Shown here: one piece after another, positions 24,816 to 32,861 of the stretch
Numbering within the stretch: position 1 is the stretch's first letter
Layout: each line of letters opens with the position of its first letter
DNA from: ASV31 sp965229765
Lineage (GTDB): Bacteria; Pseudomonadota; Alphaproteobacteria; Rhodobacterales; Rhodobacteraceae
DNA: 64,000 bases
Reading direction: 5' to 3'
NCBI GenBank assembly: GCA_965229765.1
Contig: CBDDJT010000003.1
Coordinates: 868,001 to 932,000 of the forward strand
Translations under genes and position numbers: made by a program
The notes under the pieces: generated by a model
What the model was told of the DNA's origin: nothing
What the model saw: only the letters and a program-made list of their open reading frames with translations
The model's database searches: none

Positions 24816-24986
24816 GCCTGCGCGCTCGCCGGGATCGACCTGCGTGTCTGTCGGCGCAGATCAAAGCGTCCTGCTGACACGGCGCGGGCGTGGATGCAGG
24901 AGCTGGCATCGGAGCGCGGCCGCTTCGGCCACCGGTTCACTCGACTGCTTCTGCCCTCGGTCGAGACGTCGCGCGCGGCCAGTTGA
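24816..24986 (+). pseudogene. Remnant of an IS3-family (IS407-like) transposase OrfB
   Basis: In one frame the plus strand reads CALAGIDLRVCRRRSKRPAD, then ARAWMQELASERGRFGHRFT, and ends at a TGA at 24984. This follows the N-terminal part of OrfB of the IS407-like group (usual form: CR..GLxxxxYRRR.KRPAD, then RL.ELA.ERRRFGYRRLH). Only about 55 residues survive, with no start codon, catalytic DDE region or intact terminal repeat. It marks past transposition beside the tRNA. Confidence 0.65.
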
Positions 24987-25141
24987 AAGCCCTGCATGGC
25001 CTTGCGGGATGCGGCAGCCACGGCGACGCATGGCGAGGTATTCGGGTTGTGCTTGATCCAGTGCAGCGATGCCGGCGCCCAGAACTGGGCATGTGAGTCA
25101 TCAATGGATCGAAGCCTGCGTCTCCGTCGCACGCCCGCATA
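24987..25141. other. Spacer between transposase remnant and operator
   Basis: About 155 bases without a convincing gene. Open frames exist on both strands but have no family features. It may be further decayed insertion-sequence DNA. Confidence 0.5.
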
Positions 25142-25165
25142 TTGTTCAACAATTTTGTTGCACCA
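25142..25165. promoter_or_regulatory. GntR-type double-palindrome operator A
   Basis: TTGT-TCA-ACAA (25142-25152), two T, then TTGT-TGC-ACCA (25155-25165; the last half-site differs by one base from ACAA). It lies 62 bases before the TTG start of the first TctC gene. The same two-palindrome layout and 2-base spacer occur at 37576 and 39458. Confidence 0.8.
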
Positions 25166-25187
25166 AAATGCGTCCTTTCGTATTGTT

Positions 25188-25200
25188 GTCTGGTCCAGAC
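25188..25200. promoter_or_regulatory. 13-bp palindrome before tctC-1
   Basis: GTCTGG-T-CCAGAC is a perfect inverted repeat centred on a single base. It lies between operator A and the ribosome site of tctC-1. It could be a second operator or a 5'-UTR hairpin. No other copy was found in the window. Confidence 0.5.
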
Positions 25201-25226
25201 CGTTCGGCTTAAAGGGAGGAAGAACG

Positions 25227-26195
25227 TTGAAGAATTTTCTTGTGGCTGCCGCAGCGGCAGCCTCCTTGGCTGGGGCAAGCCCGGCATGTGCAGACGACTA
25301 CCCTCAGAAACCATTGACGATTCTCGAGCCGTGGGCTCCGGGCAGTGCGGGCGATGTGCCGATGCGCATTCTTGCCGAGCTGGCCAGCGAAGCCTTCGGT
25401 CAACCGATCGTCGTGCAGAACCTCGAAGGAGGAACGGGATCGCGCGCGCAACTTGCCGCCTTCAACGCCGAGCCTGACGGCTACACGGTCATGAACGCGT
25501 GGGTGGCGACACAGGTCATCGCTCCGATCTTCAATCCTGATGTCGGCTATACGCGCCACGACTTCGAGTCGATCATGATGGTGAATATCAATCCATTCGT
25601 GCTTGTCGTGCCCGATAGCCACCCGGCCACGAACACTAAAGAGCTGGTGGAATGGGCCAAGGCCCAGGATCGCGACTTGAATGTCAGCATTTGCGGCTGG
25701 GTTGGATTGCCCCATATCGTCTTCCGGCGTTTTCTCCAGGTTGCCGAGGTCGAGAACTACAACCCGATTCCCTTCAGCGACTGCGAAGTCGAAAACGTCA
25801 AAGCGATCCTTGATGGAACGACGGATTTCGGCATCGCCGGACTGTCGGTCGGGAAGATCTACGGTGACAATATTCGTATCCTTTCGATATTCATGCCGGA
25901 ACGGTCGAGTATCGCGCCGGATATTCCGACCGCGACCGAGGAGGGGTATGATCTTGAATGGGGCGCGGTGGCGGCCGGCTGGTCGGGCCTGGCCACACCA
26001 AAGGGTGTCCCCGAGGATCGCCTCGAACACCTCAGAAAAGTGTTCATGGATGCGGCCATGTCGAAAGAGTTCCAGCGTAGAATGGTGGAAACCGGAAACA
26101 CAGCTTTCATCCTGAACTCGGACGAATTCGAGGTCATCTGGGATCGTTCTCATGACCTGTTAGGTCCAGAATTGTCTGTACTTCGGAACAATTGA
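25227..26195 (+). CDS. TTT transporter substrate-binding protein (TctC family), system 1
   Basis: A 322-residue periplasmic binding protein. The signal peptide is MKNFLVAAAAAASLAGASPACA. The mature domain has the TctC features: a FKPLTILEPWAPGSAGDV-like start, VVQNLEGGTGSRAQLA (the conserved N..G.gg..G loop) and a C-terminal ATPKGVPEDRLEHLRKVF. It captures an anionic, probably carboxylic, compound for the TctAB membrane part. The start is a TTG with GGGAGGAAG before it. An operator of the GntR type lies upstream. Base composition is clearly less GC-rich than that of its neighbours. Confidence 0.88.
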   Translation: MKNFLVAAAAAASLAGASPACADDYPQKPLTILEPWAPGSAGDVPMRILAELASEAFGQPIVVQNLEGGTGSRAQLAAFNAEPDGYTVMNAWVATQVIAPIFNPDVGYTRHDFESIMMVNINPFVLVVPDSHPATNTKELVEWAKAQDRDLNVSICGWVGLPHIVFRRFLQVAEVENYNPIPFSDCEVENVKAILDGTTDFGIAGLSVGKIYGDNIRILSIFMPERSSIAPDIPTATEEGYDLEWGAVAAGWSGLATPKGVPEDRLEHLRKVFMDAAMSKEFQRRMVETGNTAFILNSDEFEVIWDRSHDLLGPELSVLRNN

Positions 26196-26244
26196 CGCCA
26201 CACTTGTCCGTGGCTGTTCTGCGCGGGCACAAGGAGGACGACCA

Positions 26245-26739
26245 TTGAAGGCAAGCGCATTCTGGAAAGAACTGGTTCCGGCGCTTGCCTTCTTTGCATT
26301 CGGCGTCGCGGTTTTCTGGGAAACGACACGAATGAGCGACTCCTTCTCGATCGGTGTCGGAATGGATGCGCGAACGTACCCGAGAATACTTGCTCTGCTT
26401 TGCATTGGTCTAAGCTCGATATTGATGGTCAAGAGCATCTATCGGGTCTTGTTGGGCAACTCGGAGAACCCCGAACTCGCCTTGCAAGCTGAACCTCGGT
26501 CGGACCTTGCAAAGCTTGGCATGTCCCTCGGGACGTTCGCGCTCTATGCGCTCCTTTTGCATGATCTGGGCTTTGCGATCGCGACTTCCCTGCTAGTCGC
26601 CGGAAATCTCCTGATCGCAGGAGAGCGAAGGATTTGGCTTGTTGCACTGTATTCAGTCACGTCAACGCTATTGGTGCAATATCTGGTTCGGGCGGCGTTC
26701 AGTATCGTTCTGCCCGAAAGCTCCTTTGCAACACTGTAA
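26245..26739 (+). CDS. TTT transporter small membrane subunit (TctB family), system 1
   Basis: A 164-residue protein with four predicted membrane helices (for example LVPALAFFAFGVAVFWET and LGMSLGTFALYALLLHDLGFA). The hydrophobic pattern, size and place between tctC and tctA define the TctB subunit, though sequence in this family is poorly conserved. The start is TTG, preceded by AAGGAGGAC. Like its neighbours it is compositionally AT-richer than the surrounding DNA. Confidence 0.85.
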   Translation: MKASAFWKELVPALAFFAFGVAVFWETTRMSDSFSIGVGMDARTYPRILALLCIGLSSILMVKSIYRVLLGNSENPELALQAEPRSDLAKLGMSLGTFALYALLLHDLGFAIATSLLVAGNLLIAGERRIWLVALYSVTSTLLVQYLVRAAFSIVLPESSFATL

Positions 26740-26757
26740 GCACTGGAGTATTGAGCC

Positions 26758-28266
26758 TTGGAAGCCGCAGCAGATGCATTTGCACTAGTATCTCTGTTTT
26801 TTTCTGATGTCCCGTTTTACCTGGCGTGCGGACTTCTATTTGGCGTCTTGATCGGCGTTCTGCCCGGCATGGGGCCGCTTTTGGGCGTCATTCTTGCAAT
26901 TCCCTTTACCTTCTACTTGGGGCCGATTTCTTCGATTGCGCTTCTTATCGGAATTTATCAGGGCGGAAACTTCGGCGGAGCCGTCACTGCTGCGATGATA
27001 GGTATTCCCGGTACTCCAATGGCGACCGCGACCCTTTTGGATGCGTATCCCATGGCGAGGGCGGGTAAAGGTTCTCAAGCCATCACAATCGCTCTTGTCT
27101 CGTCGGTGTTTGGCACGGTTTTCGGTGGCGTGATCCTATTGCTGTTGGCTCCTTTGCTTGCAAGGGTCGCAATGAGTTTCGGACCTGCGGAGACCGCAGC
27201 GCTTGCCTTGCTCGGCTTGTCCGCCATCGCGTCTCTGAGCGAGGGCTCGACGCTGAAGGGGCTGCTGGCAGGTCTTTTCGGGCTGATACTCGCCACCGTC
27301 GGCAGCGATCCCATGACAAGCTTCCAGCGCTTTAGCTTTGGGTCGTCCGATCTCAGCGGCGGCGTCACCCTCGTGGCGATGATGATGGGTCTGTTCGCCG
27401 TGTCGGAGTTGCTGATCCAGCTGGAAACACCCGCAAGCAAGACGGCGGCAGGGGCTCAAGTCGGTTTTCGTCTGCGATCGGCGAAGGAGACCATCACCAG
27501 TTTGAGGTTGCTGGTGCAGTCCAGCAGCGTCGGCGTCGTCATAGGAGCAATTCCCGGCGTGGGGAGCGTGACCTCGGCGTATCTGAGCTACAAGTTCGCA
27601 CGCGACGGGGCCAAGGACGCATCTCGTTTCGGAAAAGGCGATCAGCGCGGCGTGATAGCGTCTGAAGCCGCGAACTCGGCAACAACCGGTGGTGCACTGA
27701 TCCCCTTGCTCGCCATAGGCATACCGGGCGATCCCGTTACCGCCGCGATGATGGGGGGCCTTCTCATTCAAGGTCTGACGCCCGGGCCCATGTTGTTCGC
27801 GAACAATGTCGCAGTGGTTCAGGGCGTCTTTGCGACGTTTCTTCTCGGCGGGTTGTTGCTCTTGCCGATCGGGCTGGCACTCATGCCGCTTTTCGGGAGA
27901 ATCCTGCGGCTTCCCAGCCGTTTTCTGCTGGCCGGCGTTCTCGTGCTTTGCATCGTCGGCACATATCTCGTGCAGCAGAGCATCTTCGATCTTTGGCTTC
28001 TCTGGCTCTTCGGAGCGCTTGGCTACGCGTTCCGCAAGCTTCAGGTTCCCTTGGCGCCCATGGTGATTGGGTTTATCCTTGGTCCAATACTTGAGGTCAA
28101 CCTGCGCCGCGCCTCGATGTTGACAGGTGGAGACCCCCTTGGTTTCCTTGTGGAGCGACACCTGACGATCGCCATTCTCGCTTTGACAGTCGTGCTAATG
28201 TTCCTGCCCGCGTTGAGCCGTTTGATGAACCGAAACTACGTGAAGTGGGCGAGACGCTTCAGATAA
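26758..28266 (+). CDS. TTT transporter large membrane subunit (TctA family), system 1
   Basis: A 502-residue, roughly 12-helix permease. The conserved first signature is GVLIGVLPGMGPLLGVILAI, followed by GIYQGGNFGGAVTA and GIPGTPMATATLLDAYPMA. The second is GAIPGVGSVTSAYLSY. The repeated GxxxGxxP loops form the substrate path. It starts at a TTG, so all three genes of this transporter use TTG. With the TctB and TctC partners it makes a complete secondary importer for a carboxylate. Confidence 0.93.
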   Translation: MEAAADAFALVSLFFSDVPFYLACGLLFGVLIGVLPGMGPLLGVILAIPFTFYLGPISSIALLIGIYQGGNFGGAVTAAMIGIPGTPMATATLLDAYPMARAGKGSQAITIALVSSVFGTVFGGVILLLLAPLLARVAMSFGPAETAALALLGLSAIASLSEGSTLKGLLAGLFGLILATVGSDPMTSFQRFSFGSSDLSGGVTLVAMMMGLFAVSELLIQLETPASKTAAGAQVGFRLRSAKETITSLRLLVQSSSVGVVIGAIPGVGSVTSAYLSYKFARDGAKDASRFGKGDQRGVIASEAANSATTGGALIPLLAIGIPGDPVTAAMMGGLLIQGLTPGPMLFANNVAVVQGVFATFLLGGLLLLPIGLALMPLFGRILRLPSRFLLAGVLVLCIVGTYLVQQSIFDLWLLWLFGALGYAFRKLQVPLAPMVIGFILGPILEVNLRRASMLTGGDPLGFLVERHLTIAILALTVVLMFLPALSRLMNRNYVKWARRFR

Positions 28267-28629
28267 CACCTATGCCGCCGGTTTTCGCTTATGCGATCTC
28301 GCAAGGGTGTTCTCCTGCGGAGGGCTTGTGGGATCTCGTCTTCCCGCACGAGCGGAACGCCACCTGAAACAGGCTCTCACGCCAACTTCAATCTGCCGCT
28401 GGAGGATCGAACCGATCCGCCAACCCGCCCAGTGCGACAAGCTTCCACGGCCTGCAATCCGTGAGCAATGCGCCTGGGAAGTCCGCAAAGCGTTGCGGAC
28501 CGGGCACTTGCGTGTACGACAAGCACCATGAAGGCATGGAGTGTCGGGCGCCAGGGACGCGCTCGCTGAAGCCGGCTGCATCAGTGGGCACCGGCCATCG
28601 GTCACGGGTCTCCACGGTGGGCACGGCGA
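28267..28629. other. Intergenic 363 bp with no recognised gene
   Basis: This lies between two convergent genes (tctA-1 and the FAH-family gene). A minus-strand frame covers part of it (28270-28605) but shows no family feature and is rich in Arg, Ser and Ala, as shadow frames are. I find no clear terminator with a T run, and no operator like those at 25142, 37576 or 39458. Confidence 0.55.
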
Positions 28630-29781
28630 TCAGAGCAAGCCCCGTTGCGCAAGATTGCGCATGAGGGAGTTCGTGCCGAAGGTCCAGGGCGGGCATTCGG
28701 TCGAGAGCCGGACGGTGTTGACCAGCTTCCCGAGACACTGATCGATGATCTCCACCCTATCGCCGAGCTTGTGAGTGAATCCCGCGCCGGGTTCTCCCCT
28801 GTCCTGCGTCGGGGCGAAGAGCGTCCCGAGATAGAGCATGAAGCCATCCGGATACTGGTGGTGTGCGCCACAGGTCTGACGCACAAGGTCTTCGGGGGAC
28901 CGGCTGATCTCGCGCATAGAGCTTCTGCCTTCGAGAAGGAACCCGTCGTCGCCCTGGACGCGAAGGTGCAGGTTTGCCTTGGACACGTCCTTCAGGCCGT
29001 AGCTGTCGTCGAAGAGACGTAACGCCGGGCCAAGCGCGCTCGACGCGTTGTTGTCCTTGGCCTTGCCCAGAAGAAGGGCCGAACGCCCCTCGACATCGCG
29101 CAGGTTCACGTCATTGCCGAGGGTGGCGCCCTTTGTCCGGCCCCGGCTGTCGACCGCCAGCACCAGTTCCGGTTCTGGGTTGTTCCAGCTGGATTGCGGA
29201 TGCAGGCCGACGCTTGCGCCCCAACCGACCGAGGCGAGCGGCGGGCATTTTGTGAAGACCTCGGCGTCCGGACCGATCCCGACTTCGAGATACTGGGACC
29301 AGACGCCTTCCTCGATCAGGGCAGCCTTGAGTTGCATCGCCTGCTCCGAACCCGGTTGGATCGTGCGCAGGCTGTCGCCGAGGATGTCGCGGCAGCGTTT
29401 GCGGATGGCCTGTGCCCTGCGGGCATCGCCGCGCGCCTGTTCCTCGATCACGCGTTCCAGCATGGAAGCGGCGAAGGTGACGCCACAGGCCTTGACCGCC
29501 TGAAGATCGCAGGGGGCAAGGATGTGCGGCCGATCCGGGACAGGGCATTCGACGGAGTTTTCGACAACCGCGTCTAGCGATCCGGCGTCGTCGCCGGCTG
29601 CGGCGCGCGCGGTGCGCGCAGGGTCCCCGAACTCCAGCAGGGCCTGCATCGTCGGGATGTCGCGACATGTGATGTCGACGAGCCGATCGCCGCGCAAGTG
29701 GCACACAGAGGGGCCAGAAACCTCAGGACGCCAGATCCGGAAAACGAATGTTCCGTCCGGGGGCAAATCCAGGCTGGGCAT
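28630..29781 (-). CDS. XylX-like 2-keto-3-deoxypentonate dehydratase (FAH family)
   Basis: A 383-residue fumarylacetoacetate-hydrolase-family enzyme. The features agree with Caulobacter XylX as I recall it: KACGVTFAASMLERVIEE, WSQYLEVGIGPDAEVFTKCP, SWNNPEPELVLAV, GNDVNLRDVEGRSALLLGKA, HHQYPDGFMLYLGT and the end WTFGTNSLMRNLAQRGLL (the last two in part). XylX dehydrates 2-keto-3-deoxy-xylonate to 2-oxoglutarate semialdehyde in the Weimberg pathway. The following gene on the same strand direction is the matching semialdehyde dehydrogenase. The stereochemistry of the sugar acid is not determined. Confidence 0.82.
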   Translation of the reverse strand: MPSLDLPPDGTFVFRIWRPEVSGPSVCHLRGDRLVDITCRDIPTMQALLEFGDPARTARAAAGDDAGSLDAVVENSVECPVPDRPHILAPCDLQAVKACGVTFAASMLERVIEEQARGDARRAQAIRKRCRDILGDSLRTIQPGSEQAMQLKAALIEEGVWSQYLEVGIGPDAEVFTKCPPLASVGWGASVGLHPQSSWNNPEPELVLAVDSRGRTKGATLGNDVNLRDVEGRSALLLGKAKDNNASSALGPALRLFDDSYGLKDVSKANLHLRVQGDDGFLLEGRSSMREISRSPEDLVRQTCGAHHQYPDGFMLYLGTLFAPTQDRGEPGAGFTHKLGDRVEIIDQCLGKLVNTVRLSTECPPWTFGTNSLMRNLAQRGLL

Positions 29782-29801
29782 GTCCGCTTCCTTCCGTGGG
29801 G

Positions 29802-31235
29802 TCAGTTGAGCCGTGTCACAAAGCGGGTCTGGAGGTAGGGTTCGATCGCCTCGGACCCGCCCTCGGTTCCGATGCCCGAGTCGCCGATACCGCCGAACGG
29901 CACCTCGGGCAGGCCGAGGCCCACATGGTTGATCGTGAGCATTCCGGCCATGATTTCGTCCTGAAGGCGCTGCATCCGTGCCGAAGAGGTGGTCCAGCCG
30001 AACGCGGCGAGGCCATAGGGCAGTCGGTTCGCCTCCTGGATCGCCTCGTCGTCTGTGCCGAAGCGGTTGATGATGGCGACGGGGCCGAACGGTTCCTCGT
30101 TCATGATCGCGGCATCGGTGGGCACGTCGGCGATGACGGTGGGTTCGAAGAACTGCCCCTCGTTGCCGATCCGCCGTCCGCCGGCAAGAAGCTTCGCCCC
30201 CTTGTCGATGGCGTCTGCGATCATGCGCTCGAGCGCGGGGATGCGCCGCTCGTTCGCCAGCGGCCCCATCTCGGTGTCGGGGTCGCTTCCGGGACCGACG
30301 CGCACGGCCTTCGCGGCCTCGACAAAGGCTTTCGTGAAGCTCTCGGCGACCGGATCCTGCACCATGAACCGTGTGGGCGAGGTGCAGACCTGCCCGGCGT
30401 TTCGATACTTGGTGGCGGCCATGACCGGAACCGCCTTGTCCAGATCGGCATCGTCGAAGACCAGTACGGGCGCATGGCCTCCCAGTTCCATGGTCGCGCG
30501 CTTCATGTGTTGGCCGGCCATCGCGGCCAGATGCTTGCCCACCGGGGTCGAGCCGGTGAAGGAAATCTTGCGGATCACCGGATGCGGGATCAGGTAGGAC
30601 GAGATTTCGCCCGGATCGCCGAAGACCAGGTTGAGGACACCGGCGGGCAGGCCCGCGTCAGAGAAGCAGCGGATCAGTTCGGCCGGAGAGGCGGGTGTTT
30701 CCTCGGGTGCCTTGACGATGATAGTGCAGCCCGCTGCCAGCGCGGCGGACACCTTGCGCACCACCTGGTTGATGGGAAAGTTCCACGGCGTGAAGGCGGC
30801 AACGGGGCCGACCGCTTCCTTGACGGTCAGCTGGGTCACGCCCGGGCTGCGCGCCGGGATCACCTGGCCGTAGGTGCGGCGGCCTTCCTCGGCGAACCAG
30901 TCGATGATGTCGGCAGCCAGCAGGGTTTCCAGCCGCGCCTGCCCAAGAGGCTTGCCGTTCTCGGCCGTCATGATCGCGGCGACCGTGTCGGCGCGCGCGC
31001 GCAGCAGGTCTGCGGCGGTCCGCATGAGGCGCGCCCGGTCCGTTGGCGCCGTCACCTTCCAGCCGGCAAAGGCGGCGTCCGCAGCGGCGAGGGAGGCGTC
31101 GAGGTCGGCGCGGCCGGCATGGGCGACGCGGCCGATTTCCGCGTCGGTGGCGGGGTCGGTTACGGCAAGGGTGCGCCCATCGGCGGCATCCGTCCAGGTG
31201 CCGCCGATGAAGAGTTGAACGTTTGGATAGGTCAT
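29802..31235 (-). CDS. 2-oxoglutarate semialdehyde (aldehyde) dehydrogenase
   Basis: A 477-residue NAD(P)-dependent aldehyde dehydrogenase. The catalytic Cys is C284 in NAGQVCTSPTRF and the general base is E250 in MELGGHAPV. The Rossmann G motif is SFTGSTPVGKHLAA. Length and sequence suit the succinate/2-oxoglutarate-semialdehyde group. Its placement next to the XylX-like dehydratase strongly suggests it makes 2-oxoglutarate, the last step of the oxidative pentose pathway. The gap to the dehydratase is 20 bases, so they are co-transcribed. Confidence 0.87.
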   Translation of the reverse strand: MTYPNVQLFIGGTWTDAADGRTLAVTDPATDAEIGRVAHAGRADLDASLAAADAAFAGWKVTAPTDRARLMRTAADLLRARADTVAAIMTAENGKPLGQARLETLLAADIIDWFAEEGRRTYGQVIPARSPGVTQLTVKEAVGPVAAFTPWNFPINQVVRKVSAALAAGCTIIVKAPEETPASPAELIRCFSDAGLPAGVLNLVFGDPGEISSYLIPHPVIRKISFTGSTPVGKHLAAMAGQHMKRATMELGGHAPVLVFDDADLDKAVPVMAATKYRNAGQVCTSPTRFMVQDPVAESFTKAFVEAAKAVRVGPGSDPDTEMGPLANERRIPALERMIADAIDKGAKLLAGGRRIGNEGQFFEPTVIADVPTDAAIMNEEPFGPVAIINRFGTDDEAIQEANRLPYGLAAFGWTTSSARMQRLQDEIMAGMLTINHVGLGLPEVPFGGIGDSGIGTEGGSEAIEPYLQTRFVTRLN

Positions 31236-31279
31236 TTTGGCTTTCGCTCCGGTTGGAGGTGCAAGACGTCCGCCACGTG

Positions 31280-32797
31280 TCAGGGCACCAACTGGGCGGT
31301 CTTCAGAACGACGTTTTCGAGGTAGGCATCCGCCTCGGCGTGGGTCAGGAAATCCGGCGGCGGAAATGGCCTTTCAAGCTGCCAGTCGTCGCCCGTGCGT
31401 TCCATGTGCCCGGCGATGACGCGGTCGAAGGCGTCCATCCGCGCGGTGTGCCGGCTGTCCTCGACAAGGTTCGTCATCTCGTCGGGGTCGTTCCTGAGGT
31501 CGAACAGGAATTTCCGGCGGGTCGGCTGACGGACATACAGCCAGTCGCGCGTCCGGATGCCGCGTTCGGGAACCGGCGTATAGTCGCCCGGCCCGCCATC
31601 GGTCGACTTCATGATCTCGTACATGACCGCTTCACGGGTGGTCTCGGCGCTGCCGTCGAGCTGAGGCAGGTAGCTGATTCCCTGCACCTCGTCCGGGATG
31701 CTCAGGCCGCAGGTCTCAAGCAGCGTCGGCATCGTGTCCACGGCCACGTCGATCAGGCCGGTGGCCACGCGCCCGGCGGCGAAGCGACGGGGATAGCGCA
31801 CGATGAAGGGCACCTGCATGGCTCCCTTGTAGGGGGTGCGCTTCAGCCCGCAGTAGTAGCCGTGCTGGCCCAGCATGTCGCCGTGGTCGCTCAGGAAGAT
31901 GACCATGGTGTCGTCGGCGATGCCCTGCGCGTCCAGCCAGTTCAGCAGCCGCCCGACATTGTGGTCCACGTTCGAGATCATCGCATAGTAATGCGCGATG
32001 AACTGGCGGATCTCCGCCTCGGTCTCGACCTCTGCGGAATGGACATGTTCGCCGCCGGTCTTGCTGCGGTCCAGCGCCCTGAGATCGCCGGCGCAGTCGT
32101 ATTCCAGGCGGCGCTGCGCCACTTCGCGCTGCAACTCGGGGTTCGGCACGCCGGGGGGCAGCGGCACCTCTGCGGGATCGTAGAGGTGCCTGAGATACTC
32201 GGGCATCTGCTGGACCGGGTAATGCGGCGCGCCATAGCAGATGTAGGCGAGGAAAGGCTGCCCGCTGTCCGAGCGCACGACCTCGTCCATGAATTCGATC
32301 ACGTGGTCGGTCTGGTAATCCGGCTCGTACCGCGCGCTGCGGTAGGGTTGATCCGTGTCACGGTAGAACACCGAGCGCAGATACTGGTGCCCGCGATTGA
32401 AGCCGACGAAATGCTCGAAGCCCAGCCGCCGCTCGCCGGGCGGGACGAACCCCGGCTTGGGGCCGCCGTCCAGGTGCCACTTGCCGACATAGCCCGTGCG
32501 ATAGCCCGTGTCCGCCAGCAGCTGCGCAAGGAAGGTCTGGTTCGTGTCGATCGGAAAATGGTTGGCGAACATGCTGGTCGCATGGGCGTACTTGCCGGTG
32601 AGGAACGAGGCGCGGAACGGACAGCACAGCGGGTAGGACACAAAGGCGTTCTCGAAACGAACGCCCTCGCCGGCAAGCCGGTCGAGATAGGGGGTCTTTA
32701 TGACCGGGTTGCCCGCGCATCCCATCATGTCGGCGCGCATCTGGTCGGCATAGATGATGAGGATGTTGGGGCGCGACCTGTCGGGGGCCTTGGTCAT
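31280..32797 (-). CDS. Sulfatase, formylglycine type (1)
   Basis: A 505-residue sulfatase of the alkaline-phosphatase superfamily. RPNILIIYADQMRADMMG gives the metal-binding N-terminus, and the C-x-P-x-R motif is C58-C-P-F-R62, where C58 becomes formylglycine. The later SDHGDMLGQHGYY and the metal-site Asp/His are present. It removes sulfate esters, but the substrate is unknown. No signal peptide is seen, so it should act in the cytoplasm after import. The ATG at 32797 has AGGAGACC before it; a longer upstream frame is out of character. Activation needs a maturase encoded elsewhere. Confidence 0.9.
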   Translation of the reverse strand: MTKAPDRSRPNILIIYADQMRADMMGCAGNPVIKTPYLDRLAGEGVRFENAFVSYPLCCPFRASFLTGKYAHATSMFANHFPIDTNQTFLAQLLADTGYRTGYVGKWHLDGGPKPGFVPPGERRLGFEHFVGFNRGHQYLRSVFYRDTDQPYRSARYEPDYQTDHVIEFMDEVVRSDSGQPFLAYICYGAPHYPVQQMPEYLRHLYDPAEVPLPPGVPNPELQREVAQRRLEYDCAGDLRALDRSKTGGEHVHSAEVETEAEIRQFIAHYYAMISNVDHNVGRLLNWLDAQGIADDTMVIFLSDHGDMLGQHGYYCGLKRTPYKGAMQVPFIVRYPRRFAAGRVATGLIDVAVDTMPTLLETCGLSIPDEVQGISYLPQLDGSAETTREAVMYEIMKSTDGGPGDYTPVPERGIRTRDWLYVRQPTRRKFLFDLRNDPDEMTNLVEDSRHTARMDAFDRVIAGHMERTGDDWQLERPFPPPDFLTHAEADAYLENVVLKTAQLVP

Positions 32798-32861
32798 CGA
32801 CGGTCTCCTGGTGTCGGGGTGGATCTGCTTGCGGGGCGGGGACTGGTGGGGATGGTGGCGG

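Noticed and set aside
24800..25132. A 110-codon minus frame with IDDSHAQFW, similar to the start of amidohydrolases.
   Set aside because: The similarity ends after a few residues, it lacks the metal motifs, and the opposite strand shows a better transposase match.
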